Shown: in pieces, positions 9,400 through 19,298 of the stretch | Layout: each line of letters begins with the position of its first letter | Position numbering within the stretch: the first letter of the stretch is position 1 | DNA from: Eublepharis macularius | Taxonomy: Eukaryota > Chordata > Lepidosauria > Squamata > Eublepharidae | Reading direction: 5' to 3' | DNA length: 64,000 bases | Assembly (NCBI RefSeq): GCF_028583425.1 | Contig: NC_072800.1 | Location: 4,415,001-4,479,000, forward strand | Notes under the pieces: generated by a model | The model's input: the letters and a program-made list of their open reading frames with translations, nothing else | Database searches by the model: none | What the model was told of the DNA's origin: nothing | Program-made: the position numbers and the translations under genes

Positions 9400-10905
9400 C
9401 TTGATACAGACTCAAAGGCAAGAGTCTAAAGTAACACTGTTATATTTCTTTTCCAGAATGGACCATTATATTATCAGGGGGCATGAAATCAAGACTCAGT
9501 GGCCCCCAGCCCAACGAGAAGCTAGCTAATATGATTAGCTCATTTCGGATTACTGCTTTATCAAGGGCATCAAGATGGTCCTTTTATTTCTAAACCATGT
9601 CCAGGAAAAATTCAAAGTTTGAACTGGTGAAACACCAAAGGACGGCTGTACACTGCTGTTGTGGCAGGGCCCCCAGTTTAAATCTCTGCATATCTAGGAG
9701 ACACGTCCACAGCTGCTTCTCAAACTTCATTTGCCTTAGGAAGTTTTGCCTCCATGTACAGCCTTATGGGTTGTTGGGGTTCAGGTTTTGAGCAATATCA
9801 GCTCATTTTATGCAAGTAATCAGTGTACAAACCCGTCATACTCTGTGGGGGACCAAGAGATCTCAGGGCCCAGTGGGGCTCACAGAGGACAAGTGCCCAG
9901 TGATAACCTGTTTAAATCGAGAAACAGGGTACAGGAAGATTGCATAAGATGGGCCACAGACTATACACCATATTCCAATCAAATTAAACACATTGTCCTC
10001 AAACATTGGCACCATATAGAGGACATCCCAGGATGTGATAAGCCGCCTGCCACGGGGTTCAGAAGGACTAAAAATTTGAGAGACCTGTTGATACATTCTG
10101 ACCAATATAAACCTGAAAATGAATCTTTAGGTGTTATTGGACACCCTGCATGTGGTCATTGTAAAGTTTGTAGGCTTGTATATCCTGGTGATACTGTGTC
10201 TTTAAGAAATGGAGAGGTGTCTGTTAAAGTGAAACATTTTTCTACGTGCCAAACAGCAGGAACTGTGTACATGATTATTTGTGATTGTTAAAAATGCTAT
10301 ATTGGCAGTTCAGGTCATCCTGTCAGGGTAAGGATCCTAGAACACATCTCCAGAATTAGAAACAGATTCTTAGAGGTACCCCAAGTTGAACACTTTATAA
10401 GGAGGATACTTTTAAGTTTACTACATTGTTTATTGCAGCCAGTGTAAAAAGTGATAGAGTTCACAAGACTGTTTCAGAAGGACGCATTCTGGATGAGCCA
10501 TTTACACACTTTAGAACCGAATGGATTGAATTATGAATGTAATCTTAGTTGTTTTTTGTAAACAAATATGACTTGACTGTACCTTTAATACTTTGCATGT
10601 TACTTGACTGTACTTTACTTCTTTGCCTGCTACAAGATATATCAACATGACAATGACTAAGCATTTTGCGCATGGCCAAAGCATAGGTTGCGCCTTACAC
10701 TGCCACACGAGAAGGTGCATGTGTGCCAGTGGGTGAGTGTTCATTATTATATTATGAAATAAGAGTCTTGCTTGTTTTTCAGAATGTTTATTATATTAGC
10801 TTTTTGTTACAGATGCATGATGGATTATTTGTATTCCCTGATGAAGTTAATTAGATGCAACAAGAAACTGATTAGCCGGCTCCTTGTTGGAATGTGATGT
10901 CTTCT
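9400..10905 (+). mobile_element. Penelope-like retroelement relic (GIY-YIG part)
   Basis: The coding relic at about 9830-10540 has the order expected for the C-terminus of a Penelope-like element: linker, CGHCKVC-type Cys cluster, GIY-YIG motif and terminal GLN tail. The 3' part at 10838-10868 has CTGATGA ... GAAAC, a well preserved hammerhead core. At about 9545-9585 the minus strand has TTGATAAAGC...CGAAATGAG, possibly a second hammerhead in inverted orientation, as expected for the inverted partial repeats of Penelope insertions. The reverse transcriptase domain is missing. Confidence 0.7.
9746..10540 (+). pseudogene. GIY-YIG endonuclease domain of a Penelope-like element, broken
   Basis: An open stretch of about 181 codons reads FRRTKNLRDLLIHSD, then GHPACGHCKVC, then KHFSTCQTAGTVYMIICDC, typical of the region before the GIY-YIG nuclease of Penelope-like elements. 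An in-frame TAA follows ICDC at about 10289. Beyond it the frame continues KCYIGSSGHPVRVRILEHIS, giving the YIG, Arg and Glu-His motif positions. A further shift reaches LFQKDAFWMSHLHTLEPNGLN at about 10467-10530. At least one stop and one frameshift show it is dead. The intact domain nicks target DNA during retrotransposition. Confidence 0.75.
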
Positions 10906-11395
10906 TTCCTATACCCTGGCTCCACCTGCAATGAAAAAAGAAATATAATCAAGATTTGTATGATTATTGATACCTTGAGAGATATTTACCTGACAGAGAC
11001 TCTTTGGAAGTTTCTTCTGTTGTTCTGTCTCCACCTATAGAGAGAATACAGAGATATCAGCTTAGACTTTACTGCGTTTAGTCATACATTTGGATACTCA
11101 TCACTTTGAAGATTGTTTATACATTTCTTGCTCTAACCTGTTGAATTTCCGGCTGAATGACTTGACTGTATTACTATTTATTGTATTTTTGGCTGTCTTA
11201 CCCATTTTGGGACTATGGTAGTTTTGTATATGTCTTAGATATTTATTATACTATTTCTTAGAATTTGATATATTACTAGTAGCACCTTGCACTTTTTCAC
11301 TGATTAAATTATTACATTATATTACTATATCTCCCACTTCTGGGATACCATTCTTGGTTTAGGTTTGTTTGTCTGGGAGAACTTCTCTTTTTTTG
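10905..11395. other. AT-rich non-coding, possible Penelope 3' tail
   Basis: No coding frame. It may be continuing Penelope terminal sequence, but nothing diagnostic is visible. Confidence 0.3.
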
Positions 11396-11852
11396 GGATC
11401 AGGAGCAGAGCAGGTGGTAATGCCCATCCTTTGCCATCACCCACCCATCAGTAGCGGGGCAGGTGCAATGCCTGCCCACCCCTTCACCCAGCTGGGATCA
11501 GGAGCAGAGCAGGTGGCAATGCCCGCTCTCCCTTAAACCTTCCGGAATCAGGTGTGGAGCAAGCAGCAATGCCTGCTCCCCCTTCACCCAGCTGGGATGA
11601 GGAGCGGGGCAGGTGTCAATGCCTACACACCCACCCCTCCACATTCACCCGGCCAGGAACAGGCATGATGCAGGAGGCAATGCCCACTCCCCTTTCCCCA
11701 GCCAGGATCAGATGTGCAGCAGGAGGCAATTTCCACCCCACCCCACCCTTCACCCAGCTGGGATCTGTCATGGAGGAGGAGGCAATCCCCACCTGCCCAC
11801 CCTCCCCTTTCTAGAGCCTGTTTTTTTCCCCCACAGTGGGCTTTTTTACTAG
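11396..11852 (+). mobile_element. Helitron 3' end carrying a 50-bp minisatellite
   Basis: Eight or so degenerate units spaced at 50 bp (ggtggcaatgcc at about 11410, 11459, 11509, 11559, 11609) are followed by the terminus AGCC...CACA.TGGGCT, seven bases and CTAG (11849-11852), with T as the next base. The same units and terminus occur in reverse orientation at 57667-58740, where both ends are present. This copy lacks a recognisable TC start and is 5'-truncated. Confidence 0.75.
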
Positions 11853-12950
11853 TGAGTTAATGATTGCCAAACTTCAAAGAAACAAAGGAATATTGCAAGA
11901 GAAGGAAATCTGCACAATTTCCCCTACATCTAGATGGCGCAGCCATGGAGGACAGACTGTCCTCTTGTCCTCCTGAACTCAGCTCCAGACCATGTGATGC
12001 TAATGTGTTCTAAGCATCTTTTGCTACCCCGAGTACCTTCTTCCCATGCCACCCTGGTGTGTCCAGGGAAGAAGCAGCATGGGCTGGGAAGTGTCTGTTC
12101 CTGTGCTGCCTTTGTGTGGTGTAGGTGGGCTTTGGAGACCATACCTCTGGACCGGGACTCAGGTAACATGGGGTTTCCCAGTCCCCTGCTACAGTGGGAG
12201 ACTCCTGCCAGCCACACACCGCCACCTGCCACCCCGCCACCTGCTGCTGCTCAGTAGGCCAGTGGGAAGTAAAAATAAAGGGAAATTGCCATTGCATTGA
12301 TGGGGTGGTGTCATTTCTGAGCTGTAACCCAGCAATGATGTCACAGTGCTCTAAGATTCACTGTAAAACCATAGAGTTTCTACTGAATCCTAGAGTTGCA
12401 TGACATCACTTCCAGGTTCAACCCAGAAATGACATCATGTTGTTCATGTGACAGCACCTCCGATGTTGCTTCCCCTGGTCTTCCACCAGGTACCAGCCAC
12501 TGGCTAGCAACCCCAGGGCAGCAGCAGCATGGGCTCTAGGAGGCAGTGACAGGCACAAGCCATGAGAGAAAAACGCCTCTGGAAGAAGAGTCTCAGCCGC
12601 AGATCCACCCCGATGGATGGGGCAGCAGAGTAGAAGAGCAGGCCACTCACCTCACACCGGGCTGCAAGTGGCTGCTGCAAGTGGCCTCACAGATTGCAGT
12701 GGCTCACGTCTGGCTTGCATGTGGCAAGGACCACAAGCTCATGGTGGCTTCTGCTGGCCCTTTGCAGAGCTGGGGCTGCTGACCTTGCCCTCCTCGTGCT
12801 AGGCAGTGGCTGCCAGTTTGCAGCAGTGTCCAACACCTGCCTTGCATGTGGTGAGGCTGCCAACCTGCATTGGACCATCCTGTGTAAGGAGAGTCTTGCC
12901 TTGCTCAGGGCTGGGGCATCCCTCCAGCCAATCTGCTCCCGCAAGCCACA
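11853..12950. other. GC-rich unassigned sequence
   Basis: Several overlapping frames of 60-137 codons on both strands have no recognisable domain and look compositional. No splice-consistent exon of a known gene was recognised. Confidence 0.35.
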
Positions 12951-13214
12951 CCTAACAACAACAACAACAACAACATTTGTTTTATATACCATTCCTCAGG
13001 ACAACTTAACACCCACTCAGAGCGGTTTACAAAGTGTGTTATTATTATCCTCACGACAAGCACCCTGTGATGTGGGTGGGGCTGAGAGAGCTCTGAGAGA
13101 GCTGTGACTGACCCAAAGTCACCCAGCTGGCTTGAAGCGGAGGAGTGGGGAATCAAACCCAGTTCTTCTGATTAAGGTCCTGCTGCTCTTAACCACTACA
13201 CCAATCTGGCTCTC
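12951..13214 (-). mobile_element. MIR-like tRNA SINE, minus strand
   Basis: Begins on the + strand with an (AAC)n tail (12955-12974) and tttatataccattcctcagg, and ends with ctacaccaatctggctctc, the reverse complement of the family head. This is the complete order of a family member in reverse. Confidence 0.85.
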
Positions 13215-14762
13215 TCCCTATTGCCTCCACTCCCGTCACTTTCCATCCACTGACTTGGTGCCCGAGTAGCCCCTTGGGTCAACTGGGCAGTGGACTGGCC
13301 CTGCACACACACAACACCGCAGAGGAGCTGGTTAAGGAAGTGGGGCAGGGTGGCATCACCAACAGCGCTCATTCTAGAGAAATCATGTTTAGAAAAGAAG
13401 GCGTGTTTTGACCTCTCGCTCTGCCCAGGCCAGTGGCCTCAGTGATCAACAGGGGAGCAGGAACAAGACTGGAAGCCATCATCAGGACAGCCTTTTTGTG
13501 CCAACTTTCAGGAAGTGGGCAGGGAGGGGCAGTGCTGGCAGCAAGCAGCATGTTAGAGGGAGCATATGAATGCAGCCCCCCCCACACACACACACACACC
13601 TCGTTCCTGCTCACCACTGCTGGTGTGAACTGAGAGTGGGTTCTTAACAGAGCAAATTTCTTTCTCTGCTCAGCTGAGAGTGGTACAAAATCTTTGCACT
13701 GTCAGGTTCCCAGAAATACACAGTAATGGCCTCAGTCTAGGAAGATCACCATTCTTGGTCTTCAGAACAGCCTTCTCCTTTGCAAGCAAGAGCAAGACTT
13801 CTGCATGAAGGCTGCTTAGCTTCAGGCTGGCATTTGCACCAGGCCCTCTATGCTGCGGTGACATCGTGTACAATATGATTTCCCCGGTGGAATATCTAAC
13901 TGTGCTGGAAATGATTTTTCACTTCTTTGATTTTCCAGGTGCTGCATATTTGCAGCTTTGTCCCAAAGAGTCAGCAGTTTGGGAATACTGTCAAATCCTG
14001 AAAAAGAGCTGTATATAGATATGTAACCTGATGCCCATATAAGGGAATTGCAGACTCGACAGTGCGCATGCGTAGGCATTATTTGGAGCTGCGTTTCAAA
14101 AATTACACAGTAATTTTCAGTGCGCAGTGCCAGCCTCTGGAAAGGGCAACAGAAGAGTGTGCGATTTGCTTGTCTCCAGCCTCAGAGTCAATCTGATGCA
14201 TCTCCTGATAAAAGGCTCTAGTATTGTCATGGGGTGACAGATTTCTTTTTTTCTGAAATCCACTTCTTTAGTTTTAGCCATGGATTCCTCTTACTCTCTC
14301 TTTTTCCTTTCATTTCTCTTCAAAGAGATATCAAGGCACCCTTTTGTATGTTCGGCCTTGCAGTTTTCTGTTACAGCCCTCCGGGTGGTTCTTTAGCAGA
14401 AAGATAGGAAAGCTTCAGAAGACATTGCCTCTGAGCATCTACAGAGTGAAATCCTGCAGACCCTCCCTTCCTGCCCCTCCTCTCTTCAAGTCTCTCTTTG
14501 CTCAAAAAGGAATTGATTAGAAACAGACTCCAAGTTCCTAAAAAGAGGGAAGGAAAAGCATGGTTGGATTTCAGGGAGACACAAAGTAAAGAGGAATTAA
14601 GAGAACTTCTTTTATCAGCCCTAATGATCTGTGCCAATGCTTGGCAGGCAGGCGGTTCCAACTTCCGTCTGAGTATTGGCAAAAAAGGGTTCTCAGGCTG
14701 TAGAGCTCCCAAAGACCTGCTGCCTGTTGGAGAAGCATCAGGGATGCTTTAGGCTGATCCTG
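13215..14762. other. unassigned non-coding with short (CA)n at 13583-13600
   Basis: Only the dinucleotide run is recognised. Short open frames on both strands lack domains. Confidence 0.35.
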
Positions 14763-14830
14763 CACTGGGCAGAGGGTTGGACTAGAAGGTCTGTATGGCC
14801 CCTTCCAACTCTGTGGTTCTGTGATTCTGA
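14763..14830 (+). mobile_element. CR1 3' end, short fragment
   Basis: gggcagagggttggactaga, then ccttccaactctgtggttct and gtgattctg, is the last ~65 bp of a CR1 LINE. Confidence 0.75.
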
Positions 14831-14931
14831 AGCCAGCACAAGCCTCAGGTGGATCAATGGCCTAACTCACCCTTGGCAGAGGCCCAGACCTGCACACTCA
14901 CTCACATTGAAAGAGAATGCCTAATACTGTA

Positions 14932-15372
14932 ACACTGAGAGTCTCTCAAGACACCTCAGTGCATATTCATCAAGTGCAGGGAGATGCAATGTTAGCCAGG
15001 AAGTGTAGTTTAAAAAGACAGAGCCAATGGAGATCACTCCTCAGAGGGTTTGTTAATTTTAAGGCTGAAGGCTCTGTCAATTAAACCTCCCCAGTCTAAA
15101 ATGGTGTGGGATCACAACCAGAGGGTAGCAAGGAATGGAAATGCGCTGGAGCTGCCTTCTAGAGCCGGGCTTGGACCTGAAGAGGTTATCATGGGCTGAA
15201 TTTTCCCTTCTGGCATTTCACAGCCCCTTCACACAGCTCCAGTGTATATCAAAGCCTTTGCCCTGCTGCTGGCTCTGTCATTTTAAACTACCCTTCTCAG
15301 CTAACATTGCATCTCCCGAAATGTGTTCTTCATGTGTCAGATGTCTTCTGTAGAGAGACTCTCAGACACTAA
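14932..15372. mobile_element. Non-autonomous DNA transposon with ~100-bp terminal inverted repeats
   Basis: The left arm (gagagtctctcaagacacct, then gggagatgcaatgttagc and gtttaaaaagacagagcca) is repeated in reverse complement at 15250-15368 (tggctctgtcattttaaac, gctaacattgcatctccc, agagactctc). The arms are about 100 bp with roughly 80-85 percent match by eye. A flanking acact on both sides may be a short duplication. Superfamily unresolved; no transposase. Confidence 0.7.
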
Positions 15373-15379
15373 CAAGAAA

Positions 15380-15838
15380 AGGACAATAAAACGAGGGTGA
15401 AGAAAATATACGAGCTTGCCCTGAAGAGGGAGGAAGTCTTGGAAGGTCTGAAGAAGGAAGTGGAATGGCACACGGCAGCTCTTTGGTGCTGGGTGGTCCT
15501 GGGTGGCAATCAGGTGCAGAGCGAAAAGGAAAGCTGGGCGGAGGCCAAGGGCCACTCAAAGTCTTTGAGGATCCTGTGCAGAGTCACAGGGGCAGCCGTA
15601 GGAGAGTCCAAGAAAAATATCTGCAAAGTGCCAGGGTTTCAGGGGCTATTCTTATAAACCATAAGTCCTGGGAGTACGAGGATCTGGGTGCTTCAGGACC
15701 GGATCGAGTTGAGATGGAAAGGATTTAGGTTCTAACTTCTAGGCAGGAAAGGTTCGTCATTGGAGTCAATAAAATGCTGAGAGTCCAGAATGACAGCTGG
15801 AGCCAGAGGATCCAAAGGTAACAAAAAATTGGGAGCAA
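15380..15838. other. unassigned non-coding DNA
   Basis: Nothing recognised. Confidence 0.35.
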
Positions 15839-15967
15839 GATTCAGGTCCAGTAGCACTTTAAAGACCAAGTAGATTTCCAGGGGATGAGCTGTCAAGAGC
15901 TGGATCTCAAAAGCTCATCCCCTGGAAATCTAATTGGTCTTCAAGGTGTTACCGGACCCGAATCTTG
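15839..15967. repeat. Penelope-tail palindrome
   Basis: Left arm gattcaggtccagtagcact, then tagatttccaggggatgagct; right arm agctcatcccctggaaatct, then gttaccggacccgaatct in reverse complement. The arms are about 55 bp. The spacer ctgtcaagagctggatctcaaaag resembles a hammerhead core (CTG..AAGAG..CTCAAAA). Two inverted copies of a Penelope end meet head to head. Confidence 0.7.
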
Positions 15968-15969
15968 CT

Positions 15970-16960
15970 CTTCGACTACTCCGGCATGGCCGTGTGCCTG
16001 AAAAGACGGCGAGTGTCTGGTGGCTGTTGCTGAAGATGCTGATGGGTTTATGATCAGAGTGATTGCCTGCGGGATCCTTCTATGGATTAGGACCATTATT
16101 CAGACTCATTATTGAGACATCACGATCGTTTTGGTTTGGCTGGGGAAGGGGATGGAGTGATGTGATTATCTCTAGGCAGACCTTTCAATACAACGGGCCA
16201 GATCGCTGGCCTTTGGAATCCCATCATTAATTTGCTATACATTTTAATTTGCTATGCATTTTATTCCAAAGCTCAGGAGAAACAAAATTAAGAAATAAAT
16301 GTGCCGCACTCTCTTGGGGTTCCTGTATTGGGATCTAGGCAGCATGCTATCCGTAGTTGGGGAGACTTGCATTCTTTTTGTTTGTTTGGCATTCTAGCCG
16401 TTTTATACACAAAGACTCAATTTTCAAAATGTCAGCAGTCCTTGTATATTTCAAAGGCCAATATGGACGTGATGTTAAATGTGCAGCTGCCACTGAAAAC
16501 AGCAGCCAACACCCCCCTTCTCAAGTGTAATGTACAGTTCAACTTACCCACGTCCTGAAGCCCTGCTGTCTCCTGCCAATGCTCCCTTACTGGTGTCAGG
16601 AGTCATGTGGGGATGGGGGTAATGAAATTCTGCATGTCACGATGCCAAAACATGGGAAAGTTTGACTAGAAATTTCAGAGGACAAACCTAGACAAGCAGT
16701 TGCCACTGTGTCTAGTCTGGATCTCAGAAAGAGAAAAAACGTCTCCAATTTCCATTTAGCATGTCCACTTGAACTTGGAAGCTTTTAAAATATGTTTTAC
16801 TGAACTATCTATACTGTATTGCGTTTGTGGTGATGGAATGTCATTGGTTAAAAAGATATGATGGCACAGAATGTTCATGAACATCCCAGCTAGTGCAGTT
16901 GTAATGTACTGTTCTGTGAGGGGAGAAGAGGTACAGTCTGGATGGGAGTAAAATCCGACA
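15970..16960. other. unassigned non-coding DNA
   Basis: No gene or repeat recognised. Confidence 0.35.
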
Positions 16961-17002
16961 TGCCGACCAAGTCCCATGAGGGATGGTTGAAGGAGCTTGG
17001 TA

Positions 17003-17436
17003 TGTTTAGCCAGGGCCGGTGCCAGTGTTTCTAGCCCGCTTCCCCACTCATCTCCTTGCTCACTGCTGGGGTGTCCGGCTTGCCGGGAGCTGAGCCAAGG
17101 CAGGCAGCAGCAGCAAAGGGGCAGAGAGGCGAGTGGGGTGGCCTGCTTCCCCACTCACCTTCCCACTCACTGCTGTGCCACCAGGGTGCCCGGCTTGCTG
17201 GGATCTGAGCAGCAGCGGTGAAGTGGGAGAAAGGTGAGCGGGGCAGCCCACTTCCCCATTCACCTCCCTGCTCGCTGCTGCGCCGCCGGAGCACCTGGCT
17301 CGCCGAGACCCAAGCTGAGGTGAGCAGCAGCAGTGAAGGGGCAGAGAGGCGAGCGGGGACGGCACCTCCTTCTAAGTTCAGTGCTCGAGGCGGCTGCCCC
17401 CACTGCCACAATGGATGCACCAGCCCTGTGTTTAAC
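17003..17436. mobile_element. hAT-type element with ~105-bp internal tandem repeat
   Basis: The element is 17011-17428 (418 bp) with ends cagggccggtgcca and tgcaccagccctg, which are imperfect inverted repeats. The flanks tgtttagc (17003-17010) and tgtttaac (17429-17436) are an 8-bp duplication with one mismatch, lying inside CR1 text. The interior has three GC-rich units starting at about 17032, 17141 and 17243 (cttccccactca). Long antisense open frames here follow from the repeat. Confidence 0.85.
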
Positions 17437-18503
17437 CTGGAGAGGAGACAACTGAGAGGTGATATGATAACCTTCTTCAAGTAGTTGAAGGGCTGTCATA
17501 TAGAAGATGGCATGGAGTTGTTTTCCGCTGCCCCAGAAGGTCAGACCAGAACCAACAGCTTGAAATTAAATCAAAAGAGTTTGCAGCTTGGGGACTTCCT
17601 GTTTGGGATCCATGGAGGTCTAACGCAGCTCCACTTGCGGAGCTGACCGGACTGCCGTTTTAACCGGCCGGCGGGGTGAAAATAGCCCGCGGCCGACTGC
17701 TCTCAGGCGGGGAGCAGGCAAAGAACGCTCAAGACCCTAGGGTGAGCTAGATCTCGGACGAGGGGGGGCTCTACACAACGGGTCCCCTCCCGATCCTTGA
17801 GGTCCCACCTTGCGACGGGTCGGCTATAATCTCTGCGGCAGTTTTGGGGCCAATTCGGCTGGCATAAGACCTACATACCCAAGCTTCGATTGGGGGAAGA
17901 AGCTGAGAGGAGAACTTAAAATCGAAACAGCGATTACAACCCGAGAAAAGTGAAGAGAAGGTAAAGATCATTATCTTCTGAGACGGGACAGATTGATAAA
18001 AACAGAGAGGAAAAAAAGTAGATTTTTAAACTGCAACAGACTAGTGAAAAGGAGGGGAAGACTCGGCAGGAATTGAATTTAAAAAGAGACTAAGTTTAAA
18101 GAAGTTATTAAAGAAATGGGACTATTGTTTTGAATACCTGTGGCTTTGGAGCTGTGAGAAAAAGACACCATCGCGAGATCTGCTGTGGGAAGACGGGAGA
18201 CAGGAAGTGCGTAATAACAATAGAGTGGCTGGAGAGAAGCGGCCCTTGCTGGAGGGCAGGAAGTAGGGAATCGCCATTTTTGAAAGGGGAAGGGTCACGG
18301 CTTCAGCGGAAGAGGAAGTAGGCCATCTTGGATTACAAAATCATAGAGAAACCATAGAGAAAAGACGCCCAACATTTTGGACTCTTTAAAATTTAATTTC
18401 TATAAGAAGACCGGGATATTTAAAATAGAAAAACGTTAAATTTTACGCCACGGAGTTAAGGAAGAGAGCGGATTCGTGGGAGCGAGCTAAAGCAAGCCCC
18501 ACG

Positions 18504-19298
18504 ATGTCAAAAAAAGAGTGGCAATCGGCAATAGAAAACCTGGATAAAAACCTGGACAAAAAACTTTTAGATATGATTAAAGAACTTAAGGACACGAAAT
18601 TGGAGCTGATAAAAGAGGTTAAAGAGGTTACACAGACAGTAAAATCGGAGCTGTCAGAAGTGAAAAAAGGTATGGAAACAATACGAAGTGAATTACAAGG
18701 AACGCAGCAGAGAGTTAAAACAGTAGAAGACGCGATGGAGAATTTAGCAGACACGCAACAAACAGAGATGAGATTGGTGAAGGGGAGAATGTCAGTTGCA
18801 GAAACTAAACATATGGAGAAGCAGCTACGTTTTCGTGGCTTGCCAGAAGTGGAAGGAAAGTCAGCGCAAGAACAGATGACTGAGGTGTTGGCTGAGTACC
18901 TGGGGAAGGAGGAGGAGGAAGTTGTGGCTATCCTAGATGTGGCATACCGTGTGAATTCGAGAATAGCAACCCAGAGGAAACTACCAAGAGATGTGATTGT
19001 GCAGTTTACAACACGAAATATGAAAGAGAGGATTGTGACAAAACAGTTTCAAGATCCATTGGAGATTGATGGCAAGACGATTATTATAATGAAGGAACTG
19101 CCCAGATCAGTGTTACTGGACCGGAAAAAATATAAAGTGCTAATTCAGATTTTGAAGGACATGAAAATCAGGTACAGATGGGAGTTACCGGAAGGAGTGT
19201 CCTTTGAGTTTGGAGGGGCCAAAAAACGCATCAGATCTGAGCGAGAGATGGAGCGATTTATTAAGGACAATGAAAAAGACTTACCAACAAGATCATGA
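18504..19298 (+). CDS. L1 ORF1 protein (RNA-binding nucleic acid chaperone)
   Basis: 264 residues. The N-terminal ~100 residues are heptad-rich and charged (LDKNLDKKLLDMIKELKDTK, then repeated K/E/V blocks), consistent with the L1 ORF1p coiled coil that trimerises. From about residue 108, MEKQLRFRGLPEVEGKSAQ begins the RRM domain, and from about 190 (KTIIIMKELPRSVLLDRKKY) comes the C-terminal domain. This is somewhat shorter than mammalian ORF1p (about 338 aa). By family knowledge it coats L1 RNA to form the cytoplasmic ribonucleoprotein. The ATG follows an A-rich 5' UTR; its last 4 nt overlap the start of ORF2. Confidence 0.92.
   Translation: MSKKEWQSAIENLDKNLDKKLLDMIKELKDTKLELIKEVKEVTQTVKSELSEVKKGMETIRSELQGTQQRVKTVEDAMENLADTQQTEMRLVKGRMSVAETKHMEKQLRFRGLPEVEGKSAQEQMTEVLAEYLGKEEEEVVAILDVAYRVNSRIATQRKLPRDVIVQFTTRNMKERIVTKQFQDPLEIDGKTIIIMKELPRSVLLDRKKYKVLIQILKDMKIRYRWELPEGVSFEFGGAKKRIRSEREMERFIKDNEKDLPTRS

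Noticed and set aside
17031..17480. 149-codon minus-strand frame rich in Ala/Pro/Ser
   Set aside because: Arises from the GC-rich tandem units inside the hAT element and runs into CR1 sequence.
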